Shown here one piece after another: positions 24,592 to 33,535 of a stretch of 47,990 nucleotides of DNA. The DNA comes from Marmoricola sp. (GTDB lineage Bacteria; Actinomycetota; Actinomycetes; Propionibacteriales; Nocardioidaceae). The position numbers and the translations under genes are program-made. The stretch spans positions 1 to 47,990 of the forward strand of contig NZ_JAOPXP010000055.1 in assembly GCF_025965085.1 (NCBI RefSeq). Direction: 5' to 3'. The notes beneath the pieces were generated by a model. The model saw only the letters and a list, made by a program, of their open reading frames with translations, had not been told where the DNA came from and made no database searches. Positions within the stretch are counted from its first letter, which is position 1, and every line of letters begins with the position of its first letter.

Positions 24592-25080
24592 ATGACGGAT
24601 GAAAAGCTCCGAATAGTGGTGGGCAGCGATGACGCCGGACTCGCCTACAAGTCGGTGATCGCACAGGATCTGCGGTCCGACGACCGGGTCAGCGAGGTCG
24701 TCGACGTCGGGGTCGACGAGGACGAGGACACGCACTACCCCCACGTCGCCGTGGCCGCGGCCCGCCTGATCTCCGAAGGGAAGGCCGACCGGGCACTTCT
24801 GGTCTGCGGAACGGGTCTGGGGGTCGCGATCAGTGCCAACAAGATCAAGGGCATCCGCGCCGTCACGGCCCATGACGGTTACTCGGTGGAGCGCGCGGTG
24901 CTCAGCAACGATGCACAGGTCCTGTGCTTCGGTGAGCGAGTGGTCGGCCTCGAGCTCGCCCGTCGGCTGGCCAAGGAGTGGTTGGGATACCGGTTCGACC
25001 CCGCCTCGGCCTCGGCCGAGAAGGTTGCCGCGATCGCCGCCTACGAGTCGACCGGGACCGACCTCCCCGCCGAGGCCTGA
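24592..25080 (+). CDS. derI: RpiB/LacAB family isomerase, likely D-erythrulose-4-phosphate isomerase
   Basis: 162 residues. Family motifs G-S-D-D-A-G near 11-16 (RpiB itself usually has G-[SC]-D-H-A-[AG]; the D-D form occurs in pathway isomerases), the C-G-T-G-[LI]-G-V-A-I-[SA]-A-N-K active-site segment near 66-78 and a conserved N-D-A-Q/V-L-C segment near 106-111. Predicted step: D-erythrulose 4-phosphate to D-erythrose 4-phosphate, which enters the pentose phosphate pathway. ATG 24592 has a GAAGGAGA box. Last gene of the C4 polyol locus. Ribose-5-phosphate isomerase activity remains possible. Confidence 0.88.
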   Translation: MTDEKLRIVVGSDDAGLAYKSVIAQDLRSDDRVSEVVDVGVDEDEDTHYPHVAVAAARLISEGKADRALLVCGTGLGVAISANKIKGIRAVTAHDGYSVERAVLSNDAQVLCFGERVVGLELARRLAKEWLGYRFDPASASAEKVAAIAAYESTGTDLPAEA

Positions 25081-25140
25081 AGCCGATCTGACGCGGAGCG
25101 CTGAGGAGTGGGCGAGTTGCAGGGGTGGCTCATCAGGAGC

Positions 25141-25168
25141 GCGGCGGGTGGACAGCGTCCGCCGCCGC
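25141..25168. terminator. GC-rich hairpin between convergent genes
   Basis: GCGGCGG...GGAC (25141-25153), an AGC loop and GTCC...CCGCCGC (25157-25168) form a stem of 4 + 7 pairs with a small interior mismatch. It has no T tract, so it may be a bidirectional structure between the isomerase and the convergent protease gene. Confidence 0.35.
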
Positions 25169-25206
25169 ACCCTCGCGGAAGAAGGTGACGAGCGCCCCGC
25201 GACGGC

Positions 25207-26301
25207 TCAGTCGAGGAATCCCCGGACGTGCGGTGTCGGAGCCGCCCGACCATCGGGGGACGGCGCCTCGGTGAGGCAGCCACCTCGTGCTCCGAGGTTG
25301 GTCAGCCCGGCCACGTCACCAGCACCCCAGGTCGCGTACTTCCGCCCCATCACCGGATACATCATCTGCACCTTGTTGGGAGCCTCCATGGTGGTGTGGC
25401 CCAACCCCATCGCGTGGCCGAGCTCGTGCATGAGCAGCTGGCCACGGGTGCCCTGCCAGCCGCTCGACCCGAGGCCGAAGCCGGCCGGGAGGGCCTTGAC
25501 GATGTCCAGGTTGAGGGCCACGAAGCCCTGGGTGAGCTGCCCCTGGACCCCGGACGTGGTGTTGACCGTGCGCCCGGAGGCGCCGCCCATGCCGGCGAGG
25601 CCACGGCCTGTGGCGTCGGCCGGGATCAGGTCGCTCTGACCTGGCTTCACGTACCCGATGAGCAGCTGCTCGCCGTTGGTGGCGTACTCCTGGGACCGCG
25701 ACGGCAGCGCGCTGCTGGCGCCCAGGTACCTGAACTTGAGCCCGGACGCCGCGGTCACCCGCTGGAGCGCGCCCGTGACATCGGCATTCCATCCGGAGGG
25801 GGCGCCGTTGGGGTTGACCCGGTAGGCGATGGGTCGACACGGGTTCCAGCGGAACTTGGTCCCCATGAGGTAGCTGAACGCGGTCTTGCTTCCCAGGGGC
25901 GTGCTCGCCATCCCGGGTCTGGCCACCAACCTCACCGTCCGGGCACGGGACGTGGCGGCCCGGTGCCGCCCGGCGGCCGGCGAGTAGGCCCTGAGGACGA
26001 ACCTGCCTGTGGTGGCGGGCACGGAAAGGGAGACCGAGTAGCGTCCCGCGGACGTGGTGGTGCCGCGCCCCGCGGTGACCCAGCCGGAGCCGGAGCGGTG
26101 CTGGACCACGACGGCGCGCTTGGCGGCAGGGCGGATCTGGCCGGAGAGGCGGAGCGCGGACCCGGCCGCGACGCGGGCCGGCGCGGTCAGAGTCGCGGAG
26201 GAGGCGCGCCTCGTGGCGGCCGTCGCGGTGGTCGGGAGTGCGGCCACCAGGACCATCACGATCCCCACGCCGAGAGCGCGCACGCGCGTGGCATGCGGCA
26301 T
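25207..26301 (-). CDS. Secreted metzincin-type zinc metalloprotease
   Basis: 364 residues from the chosen ATG. Signal peptide at about 8-30 (hydrophobic core ending P-T-T-A-T-A-A), then a beta-rich Ig-like/bacterial domain at about 35-130 (V-V-V-Q-H-R-S-G-S-G-W pattern), then a catalytic domain with H-E-L-G-H-A-M-G-L-G-H (the HExxHxxGxxH zinc motif, near 283-293) and a Met-turn-like M-Y-P-V-M-G about 15 residues later. The spacing is that of matrixin/astacin-like metzincins. The frame is open 55 codons upstream, but ATG 26301 starts a proper signal sequence and has a GGAGG box. Substrate unknown; exported protease. Confidence 0.85.
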   Translation of the reverse strand: MPHATRVRALGVGIVMVLVAALPTTATAATRRASSATLTAPARVAAGSALRLSGQIRPAAKRAVVVQHRSGSGWVTAGRGTTTSAGRYSVSLSVPATTGRFVLRAYSPAAGRHRAATSRARTVRLVARPGMASTPLGSKTAFSYLMGTKFRWNPCRPIAYRVNPNGAPSGWNADVTGALQRVTAASGLKFRYLGASSALPSRSQEYATNGEQLLIGYVKPGQSDLIPADATGRGLAGMGGASGRTVNTTSGVQGQLTQGFVALNLDIVKALPAGFGLGSSGWQGTRGQLLMHELGHAMGLGHTTMEAPNKVQMMYPVMGRKYATWGAGDVAGLTNLGARGGCLTEAPSPDGRAAPTPHVRGFLD

Positions 26302-26414
26302 CACAGCGAGGCCTCCATCGGCGGAGCCGGCCGGCGCACTGGCGAAAGGGTCATGAGCAGGTGATTTCTTCCTGTGCGCCGCGCCACCGGCAACGACAGC
26401 CGGGGTCACCATCA

Positions 26415-26443
26415 TGTATAGGGGCTGGCATTCCTTATTGCAG
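26415..26443 (-). promoter_or_regulatory. Candidate promoter of the protease gene in an AT-rich pocket
   Basis: On the minus strand CTGCAA (26443-26438), a 17-base spacer and TATACA (26420-26415) form a fair sigma-70-type promoter, giving a leader of about 100 bases. The pocket 26410-26480 is much richer in A/T than its surroundings. Confidence 0.35.
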
Positions 26444-26454
26444 GCAAACGTCCC

Positions 26455-26474
26455 AAAATAGCCCAAAAGGGCTA
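26455..26474 (-). terminator. Intrinsic terminator of the CaCA exchanger gene
   Basis: On the minus strand a TAGCCC-TTTT-GGGCTA hairpin is followed by TTTT, 74 bases after the exchanger stop. It is the only classic Rho-independent terminator with a T tract that I found in the window. Confidence 0.65.
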
Positions 26475-26547
26475 CCTATAGCGGCGGCACTGAACGCCGC
26501 GGCTCAGGAACCGGCCGACCCGAGCCATTCCCGGGTCCGGGTGGCGT

Positions 26548-27600
26548 TCAGCCAGCGACGGCAACCAGTCCGGCGAGTCCTACGAGGTAGAGCGCGACGA
26601 CCGTCACCGAGTCCACGCCCATGCCGAGCACGCGGCGGGAGGGGCGGAAGAGCAGACCGACCGCGTAGACCAGGGTCAGCAGGATGGCGAGCGCGGTGAG
26701 ATAGATGTCGGTGCTTCCGGCAGAGGGCAGGATCGCCTTCCCGGAGATGACGGTGGCCACGAGGAACAGCACCGGCAGGAAGGCGTTGCCGCCGAAGATG
26801 TCACTGATGGCGAGGTTGTCGTCTCCCAGGCGCACGGCCTGCAGCCCCGTCGAGATCTCAGGGAGCGAGGTCGCGAGGGCCAGGACGGTCGCGCCGTAGA
26901 GCACGCCGGAGAGGCCCACCTGGGACGAGGCCGCTTCTCCGGACTGCTCGAGGACGACCCCGGCCACGAGGGTCGTCACCGCGGAGACGGCGAAGATCGC
27001 GACGGACCTGGCTGTGGAGGGGCCGCGCTCGGTTCGCACGCGGTGGCCCTTCCGGTGCGGGCTGCTGTTGGGTGCCTCTCCGTCCTCGTGCCACGGCAGG
27101 CCATGACCCGCGCGCTGGACCAGCAGCAGCCCGGTCGCCCACAGCAGGGCGATCAGGAGGACGTCGGGAGTCATCCGGGCCACGACCAGGGTCGCGGGCA
27201 GCTGGCTGCCCGCGACCACGGCGGCGAGCACCCCCACGACGACGAGAGCCTCGAGCACCAGGGTCAAGGAGGCGGCACGGTAGGTCAGCGGCTTGACCCC
27301 GTGCCCGCGTCTGCCGAAGAGGTCGATCACGGCGATCACGACGGTCTGGATCGCGATGCCGCCCAGGATGTTGCCGACAGCCACCTCCACGTTGCCGGCC
27401 AGGGCTGCGCTGACGGTGATCGCAATCTCGGGCAGGTTGGTGGCCACGGCCAGGAGGATCAGGCCACCGAACGCGCTGCCGAGGTGGAGCCGTGTGTCCA
27501 GCACGTCGGTGGTCTCGGAGAGCTTGACGCCCGCGCCCCAGATCGCGGCTGCCGAGGCCACGAAGATGACGATCAGCAGCCAGAGAGGTTGAGAGTCCAC
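26548..27600 (-). CDS. Ca2+/cation antiporter (CaCA family)
   Basis: 350 residues with about ten TM segments. The two inverted alpha repeats are clear: A-T-N-L-P-E-I followed by G-N-I-L-G-G (near 55-81), and A-T-S-L-P-E-I followed by D-I-F-G-G-N-A (near 245-273). The Glu in each P-E motif is the family's ion-binding residue. A charged cytoplasmic loop lies at about 170-195. GTG start with a GGAGGA box. Family role: export of Ca2+ (or another divalent cation) in exchange for Na+ or H+. It is divergent from the NhaA gene, 198 bases apart. Confidence 0.92.
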   Translation of the reverse strand: MDSQPLWLLIVIFVASAAAIWGAGVKLSETTDVLDTRLHLGSAFGGLILLAVATNLPEIAITVSAALAGNVEVAVGNILGGIAIQTVVIAVIDLFGRRGHGVKPLTYRAASLTLVLEALVVVGVLAAVVAGSQLPATLVVARMTPDVLLIALLWATGLLLVQRAGHGLPWHEDGEAPNSSPHRKGHRVRTERGPSTARSVAIFAVSAVTTLVAGVVLEQSGEAASSQVGLSGVLYGATVLALATSLPEISTGLQAVRLGDDNLAISDIFGGNAFLPVLFLVATVISGKAILPSAGSTDIYLTALAILLTLVYAVGLLFRPSRRVLGMGVDSVTVVALYLVGLAGLVAVAG

Positions 27601-27798
27601 CGGCCACTCCTCCGAGTCCTCGACGACATGTGTGCCTCCGCCAGCATCGCATCGCCCGGGCCGTACGGCGCCGCCGTCGATCGATCCGGGTTCTGCCGGG
27701 CACGCGTTCCGAGCGTCGCCCTGCGCCCGGTAGGGTGGTCACCGGTGAGCCGGGAAGACTGGTCGGCAACAACGACCCGACCGCGAGAGTGACCTCCC

Positions 27799-29121
27799 AT
27801 GGCTCAGAACCGTCCCCCACGCACGTTCATGGGCCGAGGGTCCTTCAGTGAGGCCATCCGCATCGCCGAGGTGCTCCGGAAGGAGACCGTCGGCGGCGCC
27901 CTGCTCCTGCTCGCCACGGTGGTGGCGCTGGTGTGGATCAACTCCCCGGCCTCTGACTCGTACGAGGCCCTGCGCGGCTACACGATCGGGCCCGAGGTGC
28001 TGCACCTGCGCCTCTCGCTGGAGACCTGGGCGGCGGACGGGTTGCTGGCCGTCTTCTTCTTCGTCGTGGGGCTCGAGCTCAAGCGGGAGTTCGTCGCGGG
28101 GGACCTCCGTGATCCGTCCCGGGCAGCGTTGCCCATCCTGGCCGCCCTCGGCGGGGTGGCGGTGCCGTCCTTGGTCTACGTGCTGGTGAACCTCGGCACG
28201 GGCGGTGGTGCACTCAGGGGCTGGGCAGTCCCCACGGCGACGGACATCGCGTTCGCCCTCGCCATCCTGGCCATCATCAGCACGCACCTGCCCACCGGAC
28301 TGCGCACGTTCCTGCTCACCCTGGCCGTGGTCGACGACCTGGTGGCGGTCACCGTCATCGGCATCTTCTACACCGCCCAGCTGCACCTGCTTCCACTCCT
28401 GGGCGCCCTCGTCCCGCTGGGATTGTTCGCGCTGGCCGTGCAGCGCCGCATCCGGTGGTGGTGGCTGCTGTTGCCGCTGGCCGCGGCCACCTGGGCGCTG
28501 GTCCACGCCTCCGGGGTGCACGCGACGGTCGCCGGTGTGCTGCTCGGGTTCACCGTGCCGGTGACCAGGTCCCGGGCCGCAGGGGGGCCCGGCGCCGGGC
28601 CGGGGCTCGCCGAGCACTTCGAGCACCTGCTGCGACCCGTCTCCGCCGGAGTGGCCGTGCCGCTCTTCGCCTTCTTCGCCAGCGGCGTCGCTGTCGGTGG
28701 TCTGACCGGCCTGGGGGAGTCACTGGGCGATCCCGTCGCCCTGGGTGTCATCGCCGGGCTGGTGCTGGGCAAGCCGATCGGGATCTTCGGCACCGCCTGG
28801 CTGACAGCCCGGTTCACCCATGCCGCCCTCGACGACGAGCTGAGCTGGCTCGACGTGCTCGGCGTCTCCGTGCTCGGCGGTGTCGGCTTCACCGTCTCCT
28901 TGCTGATCGGTGACCTGGCCTTCGCTGCTGGCAGTGCCGCTGACCAGCACGTGAAGGTCGGCATCCTCACCGGTTCGCTGGGAGCCGCGCTGCTGGCCGG
29001 AGTGCTGGTGAAGTCGCGAGACCGCACCTACCGGCGCATCGAGGCCGCCGTGACGGCTGACGAGGACGGCGACGGGGTGCCGGACGTGTACCAGCAGCCC
29101 CGGCCCCCACGGGGTGAGTAG
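27799..29121 (+). CDS. nhaA: Na+/H+ antiporter NhaA with acidic EF-hand-like tail
   Basis: 440 residues, longer than the classical 390 or so. Twelve TM segments; the transport Asp pair is in A-V-V-D-D-L (near 176-177), with P-T-A-T-D-I-A-F-A (near 144-152) on the preceding helix. The C-terminal tail carries D-E-D-G-D-G-V-P-D (421-429), a DxDxDG-like calcium loop as in EF-hand or thrombospondin type 3 repeats. Function: electrogenic Na+/H+ exchange for pH and sodium balance. A TAGGGT at 27731-27736 is a possible -10 box. The stop is followed 40 bases later by the convergent CoA-transferase gene. Confidence 0.95.
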   Translation: MAQNRPPRTFMGRGSFSEAIRIAEVLRKETVGGALLLLATVVALVWINSPASDSYEALRGYTIGPEVLHLRLSLETWAADGLLAVFFFVVGLELKREFVAGDLRDPSRAALPILAALGGVAVPSLVYVLVNLGTGGGALRGWAVPTATDIAFALAILAIISTHLPTGLRTFLLTLAVVDDLVAVTVIGIFYTAQLHLLPLLGALVPLGLFALAVQRRIRWWWLLLPLAAATWALVHASGVHATVAGVLLGFTVPVTRSRAAGGPGAGPGLAEHFEHLLRPVSAGVAVPLFAFFASGVAVGGLTGLGESLGDPVALGVIAGLVLGKPIGIFGTAWLTARFTHAALDDELSWLDVLGVSVLGGVGFTVSLLIGDLAFAAGSAADQHVKVGILTGSLGAALLAGVLVKSRDRTYRRIEAAVTADEDGDGVPDVYQQPRPPRGE

Positions 29122-29160
29122 CAGTACAGCAGCGCCACGGGGTGCTCGCCCCTGAGCCTG

Positions 29161-30675
29161 TCACGGCAGGCGCATCGTCCCGGTCTCCATGAACCGCGTG
29201 TGCCAGCTCAGGGCCTCGCCCAGCAGGTGGGGCGTCTGACGTCCCCACGCCCCGGACACGGCCCTGTCGAAGTAGTCCTGCAACATGGGCCGGTAGTCCG
29301 GGTGGGCACACTGGTCGATGATCCGCTGTGCCCGCCTGCGGGGGGCGAGCCCACGAAGGTCCGCCAACCCCTGCTCGGTGATGACGACGCCGACGTCGTG
29401 CTCGGTGTGGTCGACGTGGGAGACCATCGGGACGATGCACGACAGCGCGCCGCCCTTGGCGGTGGAGGGCGTGACGAAAGCGGAGACGTAGGCGTTGCGG
29501 GCGAAGTCCCCCGATCCGCCGATGCCGTTCTGGATGGCCGACCCCATGACGTGGGTCGAGTTGATGTTGCCGTAGATGTCGGCCTCGATCATGCCGTTGG
29601 TGGCGATGACACCGAGGCGGCGGATCACCTCTGGGTGGTTGGAGATCTCCTGGGAGCGCAGCAGGACGCGGCCCTGGAAGCTCCCGATGTTCTCGTTGAA
29701 GTGGGCCGCCCCTGCCGGGCTGAGGGAGAACGCGGTCGCCGAGGCGAAGCGCAGGGTGCCCGACTCCAGCAGGTCCAGCATGCCGTCCTGGAGGACCTCG
29801 GTGTAGGCGGTGAGTCCGCGGTGCCGCGTGTCACCGAGCCCGGCGAGCACGGCGTTGGCGATGTTGCCGACGCCCGACTGCAGGGGCAGCAGGTCCGCAG
29901 GCATCCGTCCGGCCTTCACCTCGAGCTCGAGGAAGTCGATCAGGTGGCCCGCGATCGCCCTGGAGTCCTCGTCGATCGGCTTGAAGAGGGTGTGTCGGTC
30001 GGGAGCGTCGGTCTCGACGATGGCGACGACCTTGTCCGGCGGGCACGCGAAGTGCGGGACGCCGATGCGGTCGTCGGGTCGGGTGATCATCAACGGTCGA
30101 CGGTTGGGGGGCAGTGCGGTGCCGTAGTAGATGTCGTGCATGCCGTCGAGCTCGAGCGGCTGGCGGGTGTTGACCTCGAGGATGACCTTGTCCGCCAGAT
30201 CGATCCAGGTCTTGTTGTTGCCCACGGAGGTGGACGGCACGAGGTCGCCCTCCTCGGTGATTCCGGCGACCTCGACGAGGGCGACGTCCAGCCTTCCGAG
30301 GAACCCCTCCCACGCCATCTGTGCGACGTGGGAGAGGTGGACGTCGATGTACTCCATCGTGCCCGCGTTGATCTTGGCCCGGCTCACGGGGTCGGACTGG
30401 TAGGGCAGTCGCAGCTCGATGCCGTCGGCCTCGGCGAGTGCCCCGTCGAGCTCAGGCGCGGTCGAGGCTCCCGTCCAGACGCCGATCCGGAAGTCCTCGC
30501 CCCGGGCACGGTGCTCGGAGAGCATGTCCGCCAGCGCCCGGGGAACGGCCTTGGGGTGGCCGGCGCCGGTGAAACCGCTCATGCCGACGTTGTCCCCCGG
30601 CCGGATGTGTGCCGCTGCCTGGGCGGCGGACACGACCTTGCTCCTCAGTCCCCGGTGGGCGATGCGTCCGCTCAT
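29161..30675 (-). CDS. Acetyl-CoA hydrolase/transferase, succinate CoA-transferase type
   Basis: 504 residues, the length of SucC/AarC-type CoA transferases. N-terminal G-D-N-V-G-M-S-G-F-T-G-A-G-H-P-K (near 27-42), central V-G-N-N-K-T-W-I-D and C-terminal Y-T-E-V-L-Q-D-G, N-G-M-I-E-A-D-I-Y-G-N-I-N-S-T-H and G-I-G-G-S-G-D-F-A-R-N blocks match the family. Expected reaction: transfer of CoA between acetate/propionate and succinate (or acyl-CoA hydrolysis). Start ATG with GGGAGA box. It stands alone on the minus strand; no acyl-CoA synthetase or mutase genes are adjacent, so it probably serves general acyl-CoA overflow or acetate reuse. Confidence 0.93.
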   Translation of the reverse strand: MSGRIAHRGLRSKVVSAAQAAAHIRPGDNVGMSGFTGAGHPKAVPRALADMLSEHRARGEDFRIGVWTGASTAPELDGALAEADGIELRLPYQSDPVSRAKINAGTMEYIDVHLSHVAQMAWEGFLGRLDVALVEVAGITEEGDLVPSTSVGNNKTWIDLADKVILEVNTRQPLELDGMHDIYYGTALPPNRRPLMITRPDDRIGVPHFACPPDKVVAIVETDAPDRHTLFKPIDEDSRAIAGHLIDFLELEVKAGRMPADLLPLQSGVGNIANAVLAGLGDTRHRGLTAYTEVLQDGMLDLLESGTLRFASATAFSLSPAGAAHFNENIGSFQGRVLLRSQEISNHPEVIRRLGVIATNGMIEADIYGNINSTHVMGSAIQNGIGGSGDFARNAYVSAFVTPSTAKGGALSCIVPMVSHVDHTEHDVGVVITEQGLADLRGLAPRRRAQRIIDQCAHPDYRPMLQDYFDRAVSGAWGRQTPHLLGEALSWHTRFMETGTMRLP

Positions 30676-30825
30676 GGCTCTCCCGAATCCGTTGGACCGT
30701 GACTCGCCAGACTATGCCCGCAGTCCGGTCCAGACCGACACCACGAGACGACGCTCGCCCCTGTTCAGCCCGCTGTCGAGGTCGCAGGCTCGTAGGTGAC
30801 ACCCGGGACTCTGGAGATGATGGCG

Positions 30826-31536
30826 ATGGTCACGACGTTCCCCTTGCGTGTGGACGCCGAGCTGCAACCCGGTCTGAGCCGCTGGCTGTGGCTGGTCAAG
30901 TGGGTGCTGCTGATCCCGCACTACATCGTGCTGGTCTTCTTGTGGCTGGCCTTCTTCCTGCTCAGCGTGGTGGCGTTCTTCGCCATCTTGTTCACGGGTC
31001 GTTATCCCCGGGGCATCTTCGACTTCAATGTCGGAGTACTCCGGTGGTCCTGGCGGGTGAGCTTCTACGGGTACGGCGCCCTCGGTGTCGACCGCTACCC
31101 GCCCTTCACCCTCCGCGAGGTGCCCGACTACCCGGCCCACCTCGAGATCGACTATCCCGAGCGGCTGTCCCGGGGGCTCGTGCTCGTCAAGTGGTGGCTG
31201 CTGGCGATCCCGCACTACCTCGTGGTCGGCGTGTTCGTCGGTGGCAGTTCGTACGTCACGACCGAGAACGGGCAGGTCGTGTCGTCTGGCGCGGGTCTGG
31301 TCAACCTGCTGGTGCTCTTCGCCGGGGTGTTCCTGCTGTTCACCGCCGGCTATCCCGTGCGGCTCTTCGACCTCGTGGTCGGGCTCGACCGCTGGGTGCT
31401 GCGGGTCGCGGCCTACGCCGCTCTGATGACCGACCAGTACCCTCCGTTCGCGCTCGACCAGGGCGGTCACGAGGAGAGCCTCGACCCGGCGGGGCCAGCC
31501 CATGCCTCCGCGGTCCCCCCCGCGCCGCTGCCCTGA
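30826..31536 (+). CDS. Membrane protein with two DUF4389 repeats
   Basis: 236 residues. The two halves are clear repeats: each has [LV]-V-K-W-x-L-L-x-I-P-H-Y, a hydrophobic hairpin, F-T-[GA]-x-Y-P-x-x-[IL]-F-D, W-x-x-R-V and D-[RQ]-Y-P-P-F (about 20-95 and 110-200). DUF4389 has no defined function. The protein should span the membrane four times with both Y-P-P-F loops on one side. ATG 30826 was chosen because GGAG at 30813-30816 lies nine bases upstream; ATG 30817 and 30820 are alternatives. The tail is short and Pro/Ala-rich. Transcribed alone. Confidence 0.85.
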   Translation: MVTTFPLRVDAELQPGLSRWLWLVKWVLLIPHYIVLVFLWLAFFLLSVVAFFAILFTGRYPRGIFDFNVGVLRWSWRVSFYGYGALGVDRYPPFTLREVPDYPAHLEIDYPERLSRGLVLVKWWLLAIPHYLVVGVFVGGSSYVTTENGQVVSSGAGLVNLLVLFAGVFLLFTAGYPVRLFDLVVGLDRWVLRVAAYAALMTDQYPPFALDQGGHEESLDPAGPAHASAVPPAPLP

Positions 31537-31777
31537 CCCGGGCGGCCACCACGGCCCCTGCGTCTGGCAAGCCGGTCTGCGAGCGCTGCCCAACGACTGC
31601 ACGCTGAAGCGGTCGCCCGGGCCCAGCAGCACCGAGGGCCTCATCGACGTCAGCCGGCTCATCACGGAAGGCGCGCGGCGTCACGGGGAACGAGGACGAC
31701 GTCAAGCATTGCGCACAGAAGTGCTCTGCACCCCCCGACCACCCCACGACGTCCCGGTCGGCGCGGTCACGTCGTGC

Positions 31778-33520
31778 TCACCCGGTGGTCGAGCCGGTGA
31801 CGGCGAAGCTGCCGGCTGTGACAACGGCGTTCAGATCCTGGTCCTGGACCGTGAGGGTGACCTTCCAGGTGCCACTGAGCGGGAACCGGTAGCGCGCGCC
31901 CCACAGGCGGGAGCGTTCGACCATGGGCACCGGGATGGCAGCCACGCCGCGGCCGGGGTTGCTGACCTTCAGGTCGACACGCGTCAGCCTGACGGGTCGA
32001 CCGCTGCTGTCGGTGACCACCAGGTTGAGCAGGCTGCCGTCGGTCGTCGCCGGAAGGACAGCGAGGACGGCGGTGCGTCCGTCTCCGAGAGGCATCTGCA
32101 CCTGCTGATTCCTGGCTGGCGACTCCCCGCGAGCGGCTGCCGCCGGGCGGCCCGCGGCGGCGGCCTCACTGGGTGGCGGCGTGGTCATGCTCAGCACCGC
32201 CGTCATCAGCAGTACCGCCGCCGTGAGGAGCGCTTCGACCCGGACCGACAGCAGCGGGATCCGATGCTGCCTGAGGCGTTGCCGTGAGACCGCCGCACCG
32301 ACCAGCGCTGCCCCGACCAGGGCCAGCTTCGCAAGCAGCAGCAGACCGTAGCGGGTCCAGAAGAGCTGGTCGACGGCGTGCACGTGCTGGAGAGCGTTCA
32401 CCACGCCGGTGGCCACGAGGATGAGCACGGAGAGCATGGCCAGGGCAGAGAATTCCGCGATGGCGTCCCGGTCGACCGATCGCCCCAGGACGGTGAGGGC
32501 CAGCAGACCACCGACCCAGATCCCCGCGGTGAGGACGTGCACCGCGACCACGGCGAGGTCGCTGATCCGGCCCGAGGCGGCACCATGACCGGCTGCCGCG
32601 ATCGCCACGGCGGTTCCAGCGACCGCGGCAGGGATGAACCAGCAGTTGGGTCGGTTGGTCACGCTGGGCAGCCGCCAGGCCAGAGGTACCAGCACCGTGT
32701 ACAGGGCCAGCCGCCACAGCATCGCGAGCCCGAACGGGGTCGAGAGCGTTTCTCGCAGGAGGCTCGGGTCGAGCAGGTGGCTCATTCCCACCCCGGCTGT
32801 GTAGGGACCCTGGAGGAGCAGGCCCACCAGCGCTCCCACGATGCCGCCGCTGAGTCCGAGCCGTGCGAGCTTCTGCAGCCCGGGGGCGGTCCTGGCTGCG
32901 GGGCCGCATCCGAGCACGAAGGCGACGACGCCCGTGAAGGCCGCGAACGCCAGGTAGCCGGCGAGTCGAGCAGCCAGGACCGGCCATGGAGCGGTCGACA
33001 CGGACGCTCCCGTGCTGCTCCCGGTGGCGGAGTCCGGGATCACGTGCGCGGCTGCGCCCACTCCGAAGGAGAAGGCGCCAGAGACTGGATGCCCGTCGGA
33101 GGAGATCACCCGCCAGGTCACGACGTACGACCCGGGGGGAAGGTCCGCAGGCATCGGCCAGGTGACGGTGCGCCCGGCCGACACCGGGGCCGCAGTCGTC
33201 ACCGTGGCGCCCCCGGGGCCGACCAGGCGCATGCCACCTTCGATCAGGTTCACCGACTCGGTGAACCTCAGCCGGACCTCCGGCGGCGGGGCCTCCAGTC
33301 TCGCTCCGTTGGCCGGTGTGCTCCTGACGAGCTCCGCATGTGCCGAGGCGGGGGTCACGAGCCCCAGGCCGAACACGGCAGCCAGCACCATCGGAACGAT
33401 CCCGCAGCGCACGGCTCGTCGCAGCAACGGCACGAGGACCGCCCTGCTCGCCGGGGACACCCGACCGTGCCGGGGACGCGACACCGTGAAGGCGGACACC
33501 CGCCGAGAGGCACGACACAC
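31778..33520 (-). CDS. CopC-CopD fusion, copper resistance/uptake membrane protein
   Basis: 580 residues. A long N-terminal signal anchor ends at A-S-A before His61, so the mature protein begins with the CopC copper-ligand His; the second CopC site motif S-D-G-H-P-V-S-G has Asp142/His144. The CopC domain ends near 155. The CopD part has eight or so TM segments (about 175-450). It is followed by a second extracytoplasmic beta domain (about 480-575) like the YtkA/CopC-terminal domain. GTG start with GGGAG box, 15 bases after the YcnI stop. Role: bind copper outside and move it across or hold it at the membrane. Confidence 0.92.
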   Translation of the reverse strand: MCRASRRVSAFTVSRPRHGRVSPASRAVLVPLLRRAVRCGIVPMVLAAVFGLGLVTPASAHAELVRSTPANGARLEAPPPEVRLRFTESVNLIEGGMRLVGPGGATVTTAAPVSAGRTVTWPMPADLPPGSYVVTWRVISSDGHPVSGAFSFGVGAAAHVIPDSATGSSTGASVSTAPWPVLAARLAGYLAFAAFTGVVAFVLGCGPAARTAPGLQKLARLGLSGGIVGALVGLLLQGPYTAGVGMSHLLDPSLLRETLSTPFGLAMLWRLALYTVLVPLAWRLPSVTNRPNCWFIPAAVAGTAVAIAAAGHGAASGRISDLAVVAVHVLTAGIWVGGLLALTVLGRSVDRDAIAEFSALAMLSVLILVATGVVNALQHVHAVDQLFWTRYGLLLLAKLALVGAALVGAAVSRQRLRQHRIPLLSVRVEALLTAAVLLMTAVLSMTTPPPSEAAAAGRPAAAARGESPARNQQVQMPLGDGRTAVLAVLPATTDGSLLNLVVTDSSGRPVRLTRVDLKVSNPGRGVAAIPVPMVERSRLWGARYRFPLSGTWKVTLTVQDQDLNAVVTAGSFAVTGSTTG

Positions 33521-33535
33521 AGGAGCTCCCGCGGC

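Noticed and set aside
26459-26474. TAGCCC-N4-GGGCTA considered as an operator for the protease promoter
   Set aside because: On the minus strand it is followed by TTTT and lies just after the exchanger stop, so an intrinsic terminator explains it better.
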